A stretch of DNA of 64,000 nt from DATLED01 sp963750255 (GCA_963750255.1 CAVVPZ010000009.1:186001-250000), one strand, 5' to 3'; shown: positions 36,813 through 45,369, counted from the first letter of the stretch. Made by a program: numbers and translations. Notes: a model not told the origin generated them from the letters alone.

Positions 36813-37769
36813 ATGCAACGTCAACGAGGATGGATCGCCGCACTTCTGGTGGTCCTCGCCATGGTCGCCGGAGCCTGCGGCAACAACGACAGTCCAGCGG
36901 TCGATGGCAACGCGTCCGACGCCACGACGACATCGGCCAAGAGCGGTCCGCCCGAGTTCGAGGCGGGCACGACGATGGCCGCCCTGCAACAGAAGGGCAA
37001 GATCGTGGTCGGCACGAAGTTCGACCAGCCGCTCTTCGGTCTCAAGAACCCGGTGACCAACGAGGTCGAGGGCTTCGACGTCGAGATGGCCAAGATCATC
37101 GCGGCTGGCATCTTCGGCGGCACCCCCGACGAAGCGAAGTCGAAGATCGAGTTCGTCGAGACCGTGTCGAAGAACCGCGAGCCCTTCATCCAAGAGGGCA
37201 AGGTCGACTTCGTCGTCGCCACCTACACGATCAACGACAAGCGCAAGGAAGTCATCGACTTCGCCGGCCCGTACTACATCGCCGGTCAGGACATCATGGT
37301 CAAGACCGACAACACCGACATCAAGAGCGTGACCGATCTCAACGGTAAGAAGGTCTGCTCGGTGACGGGATCGACCTCGATCAAGAACGTCCAGGAGAAG
37401 GCGCCACAGGCCGACATCTCGACCAGCTTCGACAAGTACTCGCTGTGCGCCGAGGCGCTCGCCGACGGACGAGTCGAGGCGGTGACGACCGACGACATCA
37501 TTCTGCTCGGCCTCATCAAGGACAACCCGGGCAAGTTCAAGCTCGTGAAGAGCACCTTCACCACCGAGCCGTACGGCGTCGGCGTGAAGAAGGGTGATGA
37601 CGCCTTCCGCAACTTCATCAACGACACCATCGCTGCCGCGTACAAGAGCGGTGCATGGAAGAAGGCGTTCGACTCGACCGTCGGACAGTCCGGTGAGAAG
37701 GCTCCGACCCCGCCGCCCGTCGACCGCTACACCAGCGGCGCGGCAGCGACGACGACGACCGCTCCCTGA
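36813..37769 (+). CDS. gluB: Polar amino acid ABC transporter, substrate-binding lipoprotein (GluB-like)
   Basis: A 318-residue lipoprotein. A signal peptide ends in the lipobox AMVAGAC, followed by a Ser/Thr/Asp-rich linker and a periplasmic-binding-protein fold: GKIVVGTKFDQPLFGLKNPV, EGFDVEMAKIIAAGIFG, FVVATYTINDKRKEVIDFAG, GKKVCSVTGSTSIKN. Such proteins capture glutamate or a related acidic amino acid outside the membrane. The ATG 36813 has AAAGGA at 36799-36804. A Thr-rich tail (GAAATTTTAP) ends the protein. Confidence 0.9.
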   Translation: MQRQRGWIAALLVVLAMVAGACGNNDSPAVDGNASDATTTSAKSGPPEFEAGTTMAALQQKGKIVVGTKFDQPLFGLKNPVTNEVEGFDVEMAKIIAAGIFGGTPDEAKSKIEFVETVSKNREPFIQEGKVDFVVATYTINDKRKEVIDFAGPYYIAGQDIMVKTDNTDIKSVTDLNGKKVCSVTGSTSIKNVQEKAPQADISTSFDKYSLCAEALADGRVEAVTTDDIILLGLIKDNPGKFKLVKSTFTTEPYGVGVKKGDDAFRNFINDTIAAAYKSGAWKKAFDSTVGQSGEKAPTPPPVDRYTSGAAATTTTAP

Positions 37770-38410
37770 ACGTCGTCCTCGACAACCTGGACCTCTACGT
37801 CCAGGGTATTCGCACCACCGTTGGACTCACCCTGCTGTCGTTCGCCTTCGCCTTCCTCATCGGAACGCTGGTGGCGGCATGCAGGGTGAGTCCTGTAGCA
37901 CCGCTCCGCGGCTTCGGCGCGTTCTGGGTCGAGACGTTTCGCAACACCCCCTTGACGGTGCTGTTCGTGCTGTTCTATTTCGGGTTCCCCAAGCTCGGCA
38001 TCCGCTACGCCGCGTTCCCTTCGGCGGTCACGGTGCTGTCGGTGTACACGAGCGCGTTCATCGCCGAGACGGTGCGGGCCGGTATCAACACGGTGTCGGC
38101 CGGGCAGGCCGAAGCGGCCAGGGCCATCGGCCTCACCTTCGGCCAGACCATCCGGATCATCGTGTTGCCGCAGGCATTTCGCACCGTCATCGGGCCGATC
38201 GGGAGCCTCTTCATCGCGCTCACCAAGAACAGCTCGATCGCCTCGGTCATCTCCGTCCTCGAGTTGGCCAAGGTCGCTGACAACCTCAACACCGACTCGG
38301 CCCGGCCCATCCCGGTCTTCCTCGGCGCTGCCATCGCCTATCTTCTCTTGACCTTGCCGTCCGGGTTTGCCTTCGGCGTCCTCGAGCGACGCGTGGCGGT
38401 GAAACGCTGA
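37766..38410 (+). CDS. gluC: Polar amino acid ABC transporter permease (GluC-like), apparent CTG start
   Basis: About 214 residues with several membrane helices. The EAA-type loop is AGQAEAARAIGLTFGQTIRI, followed by IVLPQAFRTVIGP. The natural N-terminus reads (M)NVVLDNLDLYVQGIRTTVGL, which begins at CTG 37766. That CTG overlaps the gluB stop as CTGA, the same overlap style as ATGA and GTGA elsewhere in the window. The next in-frame start (GTG 37871) would remove the first helix. Either CTG initiates or the first base is a sequencing error. Confidence 0.85.
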   Translation: MNVVLDNLDLYVQGIRTTVGLTLLSFAFAFLIGTLVAACRVSPVAPLRGFGAFWVETFRNTPLTVLFVLFYFGFPKLGIRYAAFPSAVTVLSVYTSAFIAETVRAGINTVSAGQAEAARAIGLTFGQTIRIIVLPQAFRTVIGPIGSLFIALTKNSSIASVISVLELAKVADNLNTDSARPIPVFLGAAIAYLLLTLPSGFAFGVLERRVAVKR

Positions 38411-39286
38411 TGGCCGCACCGGTGTTCGGCGACGTCCTCGGGCCCAAGGGCCGGCGAAAGGTCCTTGTCGCCTCGATCGTGGCCGGCCTTCTCGTCGCCG
38501 CACTCGTCGCCGTGGCCGTCGGACGGCTCGCGTCCGCCGGGCAACTCGAGCCCGACGCTCTGGGAGCCGTTCACCCAGTTCGCCATCTGGAAGTTCCTGC
38601 TCGTCGGCCTGCGCAACACCGCCGAAGTGGCTGTCGTGAGCATGGCCGCCTCGCTGGTGCTCGGCATGATGCTCGCCCTCGGTCGGCTCGCGCTCCACGC
38701 CCCGGTGCGCTGGGTGGCCGGGTTGTGGGTCGAGTTCTTCCGCGGCGTGCCGCTCCTGCTCATGATCCTGTTCTCGGCCCTCGCATTGCCGAAGTACGGG
38801 ATCGACGTGTCGCTGTTCTGGTACCTCGTCCTCGGCCTCGTCCTCTACAACAGCGCCGTCCTCGGAGAGATCTTCCGGGCCGGCATCCTGTCGCTCGACC
38901 GAGGCCAGACAGAAGCGGCGACCGCGTTGGGGTTGACCTACTGGCAGTCGATGCGAATCGTGATCCTCCCGCAGGCTCTCCGCCGCATGGTTCCCGCCAT
39001 CGTGAGCCAATTGGTGACGCTGCTCAAGGACACGTCCCTCGGGTTCATCATCGGCTACGAGGAACTGTTGCGGCGGGCCAACATCGTGGGCGCATTCTCC
39101 AAGAACCTGCTGCAGGCTCTCGTCGTCGTCGCCCTGATCTACATCGCCGTGAACTTCACGCTGTCGCGCATCGCCCGCCGCCTCGAGGTGCGGCAGCGGA
39201 CCCGACTCGGCGCCGGAGCGATCGAGGTCGGCGGGGTCGACGACCTCACCGTGCTCGCCGTCCAAGCAGGTCCGTCCCGGGACTGA
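38410..39286 (+). CDS. gluD: Polar amino acid ABC transporter permease (GluD-like); one frame break
   Basis: About 292 residues. It starts at ATG 38410 (MAAPVFGDVLGPKGRRKVLV), sharing one base with the gluC stop, and breaks near 38555. It then continues LWEPFTQFAIWKFLLVGLRN through the permease core, with the EAA loop GQTEAATALGLTYWQSMRIV followed by ILPQALRRMVPA. It forms the heteromeric channel with GluC. A longer cytoplasmic N-terminus than GluC is usual for this subunit. Confidence 0.87.
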
Positions 39287-39322
39287 CGTACCCGACTTGC
39301 GGCCGGTCGCTACCGTCTCGCC

Positions 39323-40378
39323 ATGGCGACTCTCCCCGCATCCATCGATGACGTCGACGCAGCCTGGCTCGCCGAAACCCTGGGCGACGAGATCACCTCG
39401 ATCGACGTTCACCAGATCGGGGTCGGCGTCGGGGTGAGCAGCGCCCTTTATCGGGTCGGCCTCGAGGGTCCCGACTCGGCATCCCGACCGGCCAGCGTGA
39501 TCGTGAAGCTCCCTGCCCTCGACGAGGCCGCCGTCTTCACCTCCACCGTGTTGCGCATGTATATCCGCGAAGTCGGGTTCTTCGACGACCTCGCCGCCCG
39601 TTCGCCGATCCGCGTCCCCGAGCGGTACTACGCCGACCTCGACGCCGACAGCTCCAAGTTCGTGATCGTCATGGAGGACCTCGGTTCGCTCCGCATGGTC
39701 GACCAGGTCGTGGGGATGGACGTCGCCGACGCCGAACGAGCGGTCGACGCGCTCGCCGACTGGCATGCCGAGTGGTGGCGGGGAGCCGACGGTCTGGCCG
39801 AGGCGGGCAAGGTCATCGCCCTCGACGATCCCATCTACCCGGCCATCCTGCCGATGGTGTTCGCCGAAGGGTGGGAGAAAGTGACCTCGTCGATGGGCGT
39901 CGCGGTCGAGATCAGCGACGTCGGCCCCCGGTTCGGCGACGCGATCACGCCCTTGTTGGCGTCGATGGCGCGTGACCCGCGCACGCTGACCCACGGCGAC
40001 TACCGGGCCGACAACATCCTCTTCCAGGCCGACGGCACGCCCGCCCTCATCGACTTCCAACTCCTCGGGAGTGGCAGCGGCGCCGTCGATCTCGCCTACT
40101 TCGTCACCCAGAGCCTCGACGCCGAGGTGGCGTCAGCCCACGAGCGCGCACTGTTCGATCGGTGGATGGCCCGCCTCGAAGGTCACGGCATTCCGGCCGC
40201 GGATCTGGCCGGCATGTGGGACGACTATCGGTCGTCGGCGCTCTTCTGTCTCGTGTATCCGATCGTGGCCAGCCGGGGCATGGACCTCGACGACCCCCGC
40301 CAGCGCGACCTCGTCGACTGCATGAACTCCCGCGTCGCCCGCGCCATCGACGAACTCGCGCTCCGCGACCTCCTCTGA
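39323..40378 (+). CDS. Aminoglycoside-phosphotransferase/CHK-like kinase-fold protein
   Basis: A 351-residue small-molecule kinase-fold protein. It has VIVKLPALDEA (Lys of the ATP site), VIVMEDLGSLRMVDQ (hinge), the Brenner loop LTHGDYRADNILF and the metal-binding ALIDFQLLGSGSGAVDLAYF. It resembles the ecdysteroid-kinase-like/phosphotransferase family common in actinobacteria, where substrates are mostly unknown; antibiotic resistance is not implied. It is followed after seven bases by the 13-bp repeat array. Confidence 0.82.
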   Translation: MATLPASIDDVDAAWLAETLGDEITSIDVHQIGVGVGVSSALYRVGLEGPDSASRPASVIVKLPALDEAAVFTSTVLRMYIREVGFFDDLAARSPIRVPERYYADLDADSSKFVIVMEDLGSLRMVDQVVGMDVADAERAVDALADWHAEWWRGADGLAEAGKVIALDDPIYPAILPMVFAEGWEKVTSSMGVAVEISDVGPRFGDAITPLLASMARDPRTLTHGDYRADNILFQADGTPALIDFQLLGSGSGAVDLAYFVTQSLDAEVASAHERALFDRWMARLEGHGIPAADLAGMWDDYRSSALFCLVYPIVASRGMDLDDPRQRDLVDCMNSRVARAIDELALRDLL

Positions 40379-40384
40379 ACCCCG

Positions 40385-40458
40385 CGTTGGAGTGGCCGTT
40401 CCGGTCGCCCCAACCCGTTGTTGTGGCCGCAGCGGCGGCCGTTTCGGCCACCGCAACG
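40385..40458. repeat. Array of 13-bp units at ~31-nt spacing (two forward, one inverted)
   Basis: CGTTGgaGTGGCC at 40385-40397, CGTTGttGTGGCC at 40416-40428 and the mirrored GGCCACcgCAACG at 40446-40458. Start-to-start steps are 31 and 30 nt. The array begins seven bases after the kinase stop and ends ten bases before the esterase stop, so it fills the gap between convergent genes. Same unit and spacing as the array at 58185-58289. Confidence 0.85.
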
Positions 40459-40467
40459 AGCTTGGGG

Positions 40468-41400
40468 TCAGGCGGCGAAGGCTTTTCGGAGGGCGTCGGC
40501 GACCTCGCTGATGGCGGCGCGGGCATCTTCGAGCATGGCGGCCATCTGGACGAAGGCGTGGGTCATGCCGTCGTAACGGTGGACGGTGGCGGGGACGCCG
40601 GCGGCCTCGAGAGCCTTGGCGTAGGCCTCGCCCTCGTCGCGGAGCGGATCGAACTCGGCGGTGATGATCAGCGCGGGCGGCAGTCCACTCAGGTCGGCGA
40701 GGACGGGCGATGCCCGCCAGTCGTCCCGGTCGCCGTCGGCCCCGGAGTACTGCTCGTAGAACCACCGCATCGTGTCGGCCGAGAGCATCAAGGCGTTGGC
40801 GTTCTCGTCGATAGACGGGTAGCCGCCCCGGGCGTCGGTGGTCGGATAGATCAGGGCCTGGAAGCAGAGCGCCGGGCCGCCCGCGTCGCGAGCCAGGAGC
40901 GCGCAGACGGTCGAGAGGTTGCCGCCCGCGCTGTCGCCACACACGGCGATGCGCGACGGGTCGCCACCGATCGACGCCGCGTTGGCGCCCACCCACTCGA
41001 GGGCGGCGAAGGAGTCTTCGACGGCGGCGGGGAACTTGTGCTCGGGCGCCAGGCGGTAATCGACGGCGACCACCAGACACTCGGCCTGAGCACAGAGTTG
41101 GCGGGCGACCGGGTCGTGGCTGTCGAGATCGCCGATGGTGAACCCGCCACCATGGAAGAACACGAGGACGGGGAACGGACCGTCGCCGAGCGGCGTGTAG
41201 ACCCGAACCGCGAGATCACCGGCCGGGCCGGGCACGGTCTGATCGGCGACCGACGCGAGTTCGGGCAACTCGCCCCCGATGGCGGCCATCATCGAGTACG
41301 CGGTGCGAGCGTCGGCGACCGAGCCCTCGCGGAGGCCGCCCGTCCGGCCGCTGCTGGCGGCATTGTCGGACATGGCCTGAAGGGTGGGATGCAGCGGCAT
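40468..41400 (-). CDS. Alpha/beta-hydrolase, hormone-sensitive-lipase family esterase
   Basis: A 310-residue esterase. The oxyanion motif is VFFHGGGFTIGDLDSHD, then VAVDYRLAPEHKFPAAVEDS, nucleophile GDSAGGNLS, acid in EFDPLRDEGEAYA, and His in GMTHAFVQM. These are diagnostic of HSL (family IV) esterases, which cleave short acyl esters in the cytosol. Two in-frame starts exist; the ATG at 41400 gives the usual cap helix (PLHPTLQAM). Its upstream gap to the zinc-ribbon gene is 27 bases in the same direction. Confidence 0.9.
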   Translation of the reverse strand: MPLHPTLQAMSDNAASSGRTGGLREGSVADARTAYSMMAAIGGELPELASVADQTVPGPAGDLAVRVYTPLGDGPFPVLVFFHGGGFTIGDLDSHDPVARQLCAQAECLVVAVDYRLAPEHKFPAAVEDSFAALEWVGANAASIGGDPSRIAVCGDSAGGNLSTVCALLARDAGGPALCFQALIYPTTDARGGYPSIDENANALMLSADTMRWFYEQYSGADGDRDDWRASPVLADLSGLPPALIITAEFDPLRDEGEAYAKALEAAGVPATVHRYDGMTHAFVQMAAMLEDARAAISEVADALRKAFAA

Positions 41401-41427
41401 GGTCCGGGATCGTAGGCAGGCCCGGCC

Positions 41428-41634
41428 TCAGTCGTCCTCTCCGGGTACGACGAGGTCCCAGCGGTCGAGGCACAGCTCGCAGCGATAGACGAGCAGATCG
41501 CCCGGCTGGGGCGGGTCTTCGTCGTCGAACCGACTGATCAAGTGGGCCCGGCCGCCGCAGTCGATGCAGGTGATGATGGGCGGGGCGAGGAGTTCGCCGT
41601 CTTCGCCCCGCTCGTGGCGCTCTCGATCGCTCAT
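41428..41634 (-). CDS. Small zinc-ribbon protein
   Basis: A 68-residue protein with two Cys pairs, CIDCGG and CELC, separated by 27 residues, as in a zinc ribbon. The rest is acidic. Its ATG overlaps the stop of the thioesterase gene upstream (ATGA). No named family recognised. It may bind nucleic acid or a protein partner. Confidence 0.75.
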   Translation of the reverse strand: MSDRERHERGEDGELLAPPIITCIDCGGRAHLISRFDDEDPPQPGDLLVYRCELCLDRWDLVVPGEDD

Positions 41635-42035
41635 GTCGCCGTCGACGGACGGGGCGACTGCACGAAGATCCCCGCGGCCTCGACCGCCACCGTGCCGTCG
41701 GCCAACAGCAGGCGGCCCTTGACCCGCTGGGTCCGGCGGGGTCCGGGCCGATCACGCCAGGCCTCGATACGAATGGAAGAGCCGTCGAGCGGGACGGGCT
41801 TGCGGTAGCGCAACTCGAGGGTCGCCGTGACGCATGGAACGCGGTCGAGGGCCCAGCCGAGTGAGGCCATCGTCTCGTCGAGCACGGTGGCGGCGATCCC
41901 GCCGTGGAGAAAGCCGGGCGGACCGCGGTGGGCGGCGGTCGGCGCGAACAGGGCCACGATGCCCGGATCCTCTTTGGTGAATTGGAGGCCGAGGCCCAGG
42001 GGGTTCTCGCCGGTGGTCCCCTCGGAGGTGCTCAC
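41631..42035 (-). CDS. PaaI-type hotdog thioesterase
   Basis: A 134-residue hotdog-fold protein: GIVALFAPTAAHRGPPGFLH, GGIAATVLDETMASLGWALD, then TATLELRYRKPVPLDG. The 'PGFLHGGI..TVLDETM' segment carries the usual Asp/Glu and His-Gly turn of acyl-CoA thioesterases. Start is GTG 42035 (VSTSEGTTGE), 19 bases from the divergent rsmD start. It is shorter than and not closely similar to the thioesterase at 4.7 kb. Confidence 0.85.
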   Translation of the reverse strand: MSTSEGTTGENPLGLGLQFTKEDPGIVALFAPTAAHRGPPGFLHGGIAATVLDETMASLGWALDRVPCVTATLELRYRKPVPLDGSSIRIEAWRDRPGPRRTQRVKGRLLLADGTVAVEAAGIFVQSPRPSTAT

Positions 42036-42054
42036 AGCGGCGAAACTACCGGGC

Positions 42055-42573
42055 GTGCGCGTCGTGGCCGGCATCGCTCGAGGTCGGCGGATCGTGGCCC
42101 CAGCGGGCGCCACGACCCGACCCACGTCCGACTTCGTGCGCGAGGCGGTGTTCAACTCCTTGGTGAGCCACCTCGATGTCGCCGAGAGCAACGTCGTCGA
42201 CCTCTTCGCCGGCACGGGAGCGCTCGGCATCGAGGCGTTGAGCCGCGGCGCGACCGTGGCCACGTTCGTCGAACGGGATCGGGCCGCCCTCGCCGCCATC
42301 GACACCAACCTCGACACGCTCGGCTTCGCCGACCGGGCAACGATCATCCGCGGTGACGCAACCCTCGTCGACCTTCCGGTCGTCGACCTCGCCTTCGTCG
42401 ACCCGCCCTACGCGTTCCAGGACTGGCCCACCGTGCTCGCCCGGGTGCACGCGCACATCGCCGTGCTCGAGAGCGACCGGGAGGTGGACCCCGGCGACCG
42501 CTGGCGAGTTCTCAAGGTGAAGAGGTACGGCACTACCGTGGTGACCCTGACTTCTGCGAGGAGCGCCCGTTGA
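42055..42573 (+). CDS. rsmD: 16S rRNA (guanine(966)-N(2))-methyltransferase RsmD
   Basis: A 172-residue SAM-dependent methyltransferase. It has VVAGIARGRRIVAPAGATTR followed by PTSDFVREAVFNSL (substrate region), VVDLFAGTGALGIEALSRGA (SAM motif I) and the catalytic VDLAFVDPPYAF (DPPY). It methylates G966 of 16S rRNA. Start is GTG 42055. The stop overlaps the coaD start (TTGA), the common rsmD-coaD arrangement. Confidence 0.93.
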   Translation: MRVVAGIARGRRIVAPAGATTRPTSDFVREAVFNSLVSHLDVAESNVVDLFAGTGALGIEALSRGATVATFVERDRAALAAIDTNLDTLGFADRATIIRGDATLVDLPVVDLAFVDPPYAFQDWPTVLARVHAHIAVLESDREVDPGDRWRVLKVKRYGTTVVTLTSARSAR

Positions 42574-43058
42574 GGACTGCCCTGTGCCCGGGTTCGTTCG
42601 ACCCCCTGCACAACGGACACATCGACATCTTCGAGACCGCGGCCCGGCTGTACGACCGCGTCGTCGTCGCGACGATTCGCAACCCCGGCAAGGGCGAGCC
42701 GTTGTTCACCCTCGAGGAGCGCAAGGAGCTCATCAAGGAGGCCCTCGGCCACCTCGACAACATCGAGGTGGTGTCGATGACCAAGCTCACCGTCGATGTG
42801 GCTCGAGATGTGGGCGCCGACGTCATCGTCAAAGGACTGCGCGACGGGACCGACTTCGCCTCCGAGATGCAGCAGGCCCAGATGAACAAGGCGATCTCCG
42901 GAATCCAGACCGTGTTCCTCCCGTGCGGGCCGGAGAGCGCGTTCATCGCCGCCACCCTGATCCGACAGATCGCCATGTTCGGCGGCGCCGACCGACTCGA
43001 CTCGATGGTGCCGAAGAACGTCGCCGACCGCCTGCACGAGAAGTACGCCCGATCGTGA
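42570..43058 (+). CDS. coaD: Phosphopantetheine adenylyltransferase
   Basis: A 162-residue nucleotidyltransferase that makes dephospho-CoA from 4'-phosphopantetheine and ATP. It shows CPGSFDPLHNGHIDIFETAA (the T/HxGH motif) and VKGLRDGTDFASEMQQAQMN. The ISSTxxR-equivalent region reads SAFIAATLIRQIAMFGG. The start is TTG 42570, overlapping rsmD. Its stop overlaps the start of the SepIVA-like gene (GTGA). Confidence 0.94.
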   Translation: MRTALCPGSFDPLHNGHIDIFETAARLYDRVVVATIRNPGKGEPLFTLEERKELIKEALGHLDNIEVVSMTKLTVDVARDVGADVIVKGLRDGTDFASEMQQAQMNKAISGIQTVFLPCGPESAFIAATLIRQIAMFGGADRLDSMVPKNVADRLHEKYARS

Positions 43059-43615
43059 CCGCCGTCGGAGGCGGACAACCGGAGATCGACAGCGAGACGC
43101 TCATCCGGCGCGTCCTCGAGGTGGTCACCAACGGCAAGTCGGTGCCGTTGTCGAGTTCGGTGATGGTGGTCAAGGAGGAAGTCCTCGAACTGCTCGAGGA
43201 CGCCCTCGAGCGGCTCCCGGGTGAGCTGCGCCAGGCCCGGTGGATGCTGCGCGAACGCGAAGAGTTCCTGGCCAAGGTGGCCCGGGAGGGGGACGACATC
43301 CTCGAGGCGGCGCGGGTACGAGCCGAGCGCATGGTGGAGCGCCAAGAGATCGTCCGCGAGGCCCGCCACACGGCCCAGCGTCTCGTCGACGACTCCCGAG
43401 AAGAGGCCCGCCGGCTGCGTCTCGAGGCCGAGGACTTCTGTGACCAGAAGCTCGCTGCGTTCGAGATCGTGCTCGAACGCACCCTCAAGACGGCGCGCGC
43501 TGGTCGCGAGAAGCTCGCGGTCACGCCCGCGCCCGCCGATCGACCCGATCTCGCGCTCCACGACGACGACGGCGACTCGACGTCCGACGCCTTCTTCGAT
43601 CAGGACCAGTCCTAG
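43055..43615 (+). CDS. DivIVA/SepIVA-like coiled-coil protein
   Basis: A 186-residue protein, almost entirely helical with heptad character from about residue 35: MVVKEEVLELLEDALERLPG, then LREREEFLAKVAREGDDILE, EAARRLRLEAEDFCDQKLAA, FEIVLERTLKTARAGREKLA. An acidic tail (LALHDDDGDSTSDAFFDQDQ) follows. In mycobacteria SepIVA, a DivIVA-domain septum/envelope factor, sits immediately upstream of the DUF177-rnc-mutM-smc genes, and this gene occupies the same position. It is translationally coupled to coaD. Assignment rests on synteny plus coiled coil. Confidence 0.72.
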   Translation: MTAVGGGQPEIDSETLIRRVLEVVTNGKSVPLSSSVMVVKEEVLELLEDALERLPGELRQARWMLREREEFLAKVAREGDDILEAARVRAERMVERQEIVREARHTAQRLVDDSREEARRLRLEAEDFCDQKLAAFEIVLERTLKTARAGREKLAVTPAPADRPDLALHDDDGDSTSDAFFDQDQS

Positions 43616-43620
43616 CGGTC

Positions 43621-44139
43621 ATGGCCCCCCGCAGCCCGTTCCGGGTGAACGTGGCCAACGTTCTGCGCCACCAGGACCCCCGGCACGAGAATGTCGAGGG
43701 CGAAATCCCCGACTTGTTCGTGAGTGCCAGCGAGGTGCCGCCGGGATCCATCGTCGAGGTCGACGTCGACCTGTTGCCGGTCGGATCCACCCTCGAAGTG
43801 CGAGGTCGGGTGCGGGCGCCATGGCGGGGTGTGTGCGCCCGGTGCCTCCAGCCGGCCGAGGGCACGGTCGAGGGCGAGGTCGACGAGGTCTTCGAAGACC
43901 CCCACGTGGAGGGCGAGACCTACCCCCTCGACCATGACGAGATCGACCTGGAGCCTCTGGCGCGCGAGACTGTCGTGCTCGAGTTGCCCCAGGCACCCCT
44001 CTGCCGTGAGGATTGTCAGGGTCTCTGTCCCCAATGTGGGGCCGACCGCAACGAGGGCACCTGCTCGTGCGAACCGCCCCTGGATCCCCGGTGGTCGGTA
44101 CTGGACGAGTTGCGTACCACCGACCGTGAAGAGAGCTAG
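43621..44139 (+). CDS. yceD: DUF177 (YceD) family protein
   Basis: A 172-residue DUF177 protein with VCARCLQPAEGTVEGEVDEV in the middle and CREDCQGLCPQCGADRNEGT at the end; the Cys positions suggest a zinc site. DUF177 genes almost always precede rpmF and are linked to 23S rRNA metabolism in several bacteria and plastids. Here rpmF follows after eight bases. It starts at ATG 43621, five bases after the SepIVA-like stop. Confidence 0.9.
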   Translation: MAPRSPFRVNVANVLRHQDPRHENVEGEIPDLFVSASEVPPGSIVEVDVDLLPVGSTLEVRGRVRAPWRGVCARCLQPAEGTVEGEVDEVFEDPHVEGETYPLDHDEIDLEPLARETVVLELPQAPLCREDCQGLCPQCGADRNEGTCSCEPPLDPRWSVLDELRTTDREES

Positions 44140-44147
44140 GCACCCCC

Positions 44148-44327
44148 ATGGCCGTCCCCAAGAAGAAGACCTCCAAGATGAAGTCCCGCACTCGCCGGGC
44201 CTCCAACTGGACGCTGTCCGTCCCTCCGCGGAGCATCTGCCCGCAGTGCGCCGAGGCCAAGCTGCCTCACGTGGTCTGCAACAACTGCGGCTGGTACGGC
44301 GGCCGGCAGGCCATCGACGTCTCCTGA
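44148..44327 (+). CDS. rpmF: 50S ribosomal protein L32
   Basis: A 59-residue L32: MAVPKKKTSKMKSRTRRASN, with two Cys pairs ICPQC and VCNNC forming the zinc site. Length and lysine-rich start are normal. It lies between yceD and plsX, the standard order linking ribosome and lipid synthesis genes. Confidence 0.96.
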   Translation: MAVPKKKTSKMKSRTRRASNWTLSVPPRSICPQCAEAKLPHVVCNNCGWYGGRQAIDVS

Positions 44328-44334
44328 CCCACCG

Positions 44335-45315
44335 TTGACGCGACTCCCCATCGCCATCGATGCCCTGGGCGGCGACAACGCCCCCGGGGACATCGTCGCG
44401 GGCGCGGTCGAGGCCGCCGAGCGCTTCGGCGTCCCCATCGTGTTGGTGGGACCGCCCGACCGGATCGGTGACCCCCGGGGACTTCCTGTCATCCCCTGCA
44501 CCGAGGTCATCGAAATGCACGAGGAAGGCGCCAAGGCGGTCAGGCGGAAGAAAGATTCCTCGCTGGTGGTGGCGGCCGAACTCGTCCGAGACGGCAAGGC
44601 GTCGGCCATGCTCAGCGCCGGCAACACTGGCGCGACGGTCGCCTCGGCCCTGTTGCGGATGGGTCGCCTCCGGGGTGTCACCCGGCCCGCGATCGCCACG
44701 CCCATCCCTGTTCCAGGGTCGACGCCGACGGTGCTGCTCGACGCCGGAGCCAACGCCGAGGTGCAACCCGCCTGGCTCGTCCAGTTCGCCCAGATGGGCA
44801 CGGCCTACTGCCGAGCTCGCTACGGCATCGAGTCGCCCCGCGTCGGCCTCTTGAACATCGGCGAGGAGGACTCCAAAGGCACCGACCTCACCAAAGCCGC
44901 GTTTCCCCTGCTCAGAGGGGCCGCAGGCATCAATTTTCTCGGCAACGTCGAGGGTCGCGATCTGCTCAGCGACGACATCGACGTCGTCGTCACCGACGGT
45001 TTCACCGGCAATGTCGCCCTGAAGACGCTCGAGGGCGGGATGAAATTCCTGCGAGACGCAGTCTTCACCGCCCTGGTCAGCACCGACGAGGCGGTGGCCG
45101 CCTCGGGGGTGGTGCTCCCGCTCTTGGTGCCGTTGGCAGAAGAACTCGATCCCGACACCCACGGCGGCGCCATGGCCCTCGGTCTCAACGGCGTCTGCAT
45201 CATCTCCCACGGGTCCTCGGGAGCAAAAGCCATCGTGAACGCGGTGAAGGTGGCCAAGGACATGGTTGACCAGGAACTCGTCGCCAAGGTGCAAGCGGCC
45301 GTCGAAGCGCACTGA
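44335..45315 (+). CDS. plsX: Phosphate acyltransferase PlsX
   Basis: A 326-residue enzyme that converts acyl-ACP to acyl-phosphate, the first acyl donor for phospholipid synthesis. It has IAIDALGGDNAPGDIVAGAV at the N-terminus, SAGNTGATVASALLRMGRLR, VLLDAGANAEVQPAWLVQFA, LNIGEEDSKGTDLTKAAFPL and VVTDGFTGNVALKTLEGG. The start TTG 44335 lies seven bases after the rpmF stop. Usual length is about 330 residues. Confidence 0.94.
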   Translation: MTRLPIAIDALGGDNAPGDIVAGAVEAAERFGVPIVLVGPPDRIGDPRGLPVIPCTEVIEMHEEGAKAVRRKKDSSLVVAAELVRDGKASAMLSAGNTGATVASALLRMGRLRGVTRPAIATPIPVPGSTPTVLLDAGANAEVQPAWLVQFAQMGTAYCRARYGIESPRVGLLNIGEEDSKGTDLTKAAFPLLRGAAGINFLGNVEGRDLLSDDIDVVVTDGFTGNVALKTLEGGMKFLRDAVFTALVSTDEAVAASGVVLPLLVPLAEELDPDTHGGAMALGLNGVCIISHGSSGAKAIVNAVKVAKDMVDQELVAKVQAAVEAH

Positions 45316-45369
45316 GCGCGTTACTGTGCGAGCGTTATGCCCGCAGAGACCCACGTTGAACGAGGACCA

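Noticed and set aside
37727..40060. A 777-codon minus-strand frame opposite the ABC permeases and kinase considered as a gene
   Set aside because: Low-complexity Asp/Glu/Gln/His sequence with no recognisable motif, mirror of well-defined plus-strand transporter genes.
39323..40378. Kinase-fold protein considered as an antibiotic resistance gene
   Set aside because: The family is broad and mostly metabolic in actinobacteria; no mobile context or resistance-specific motif is visible.
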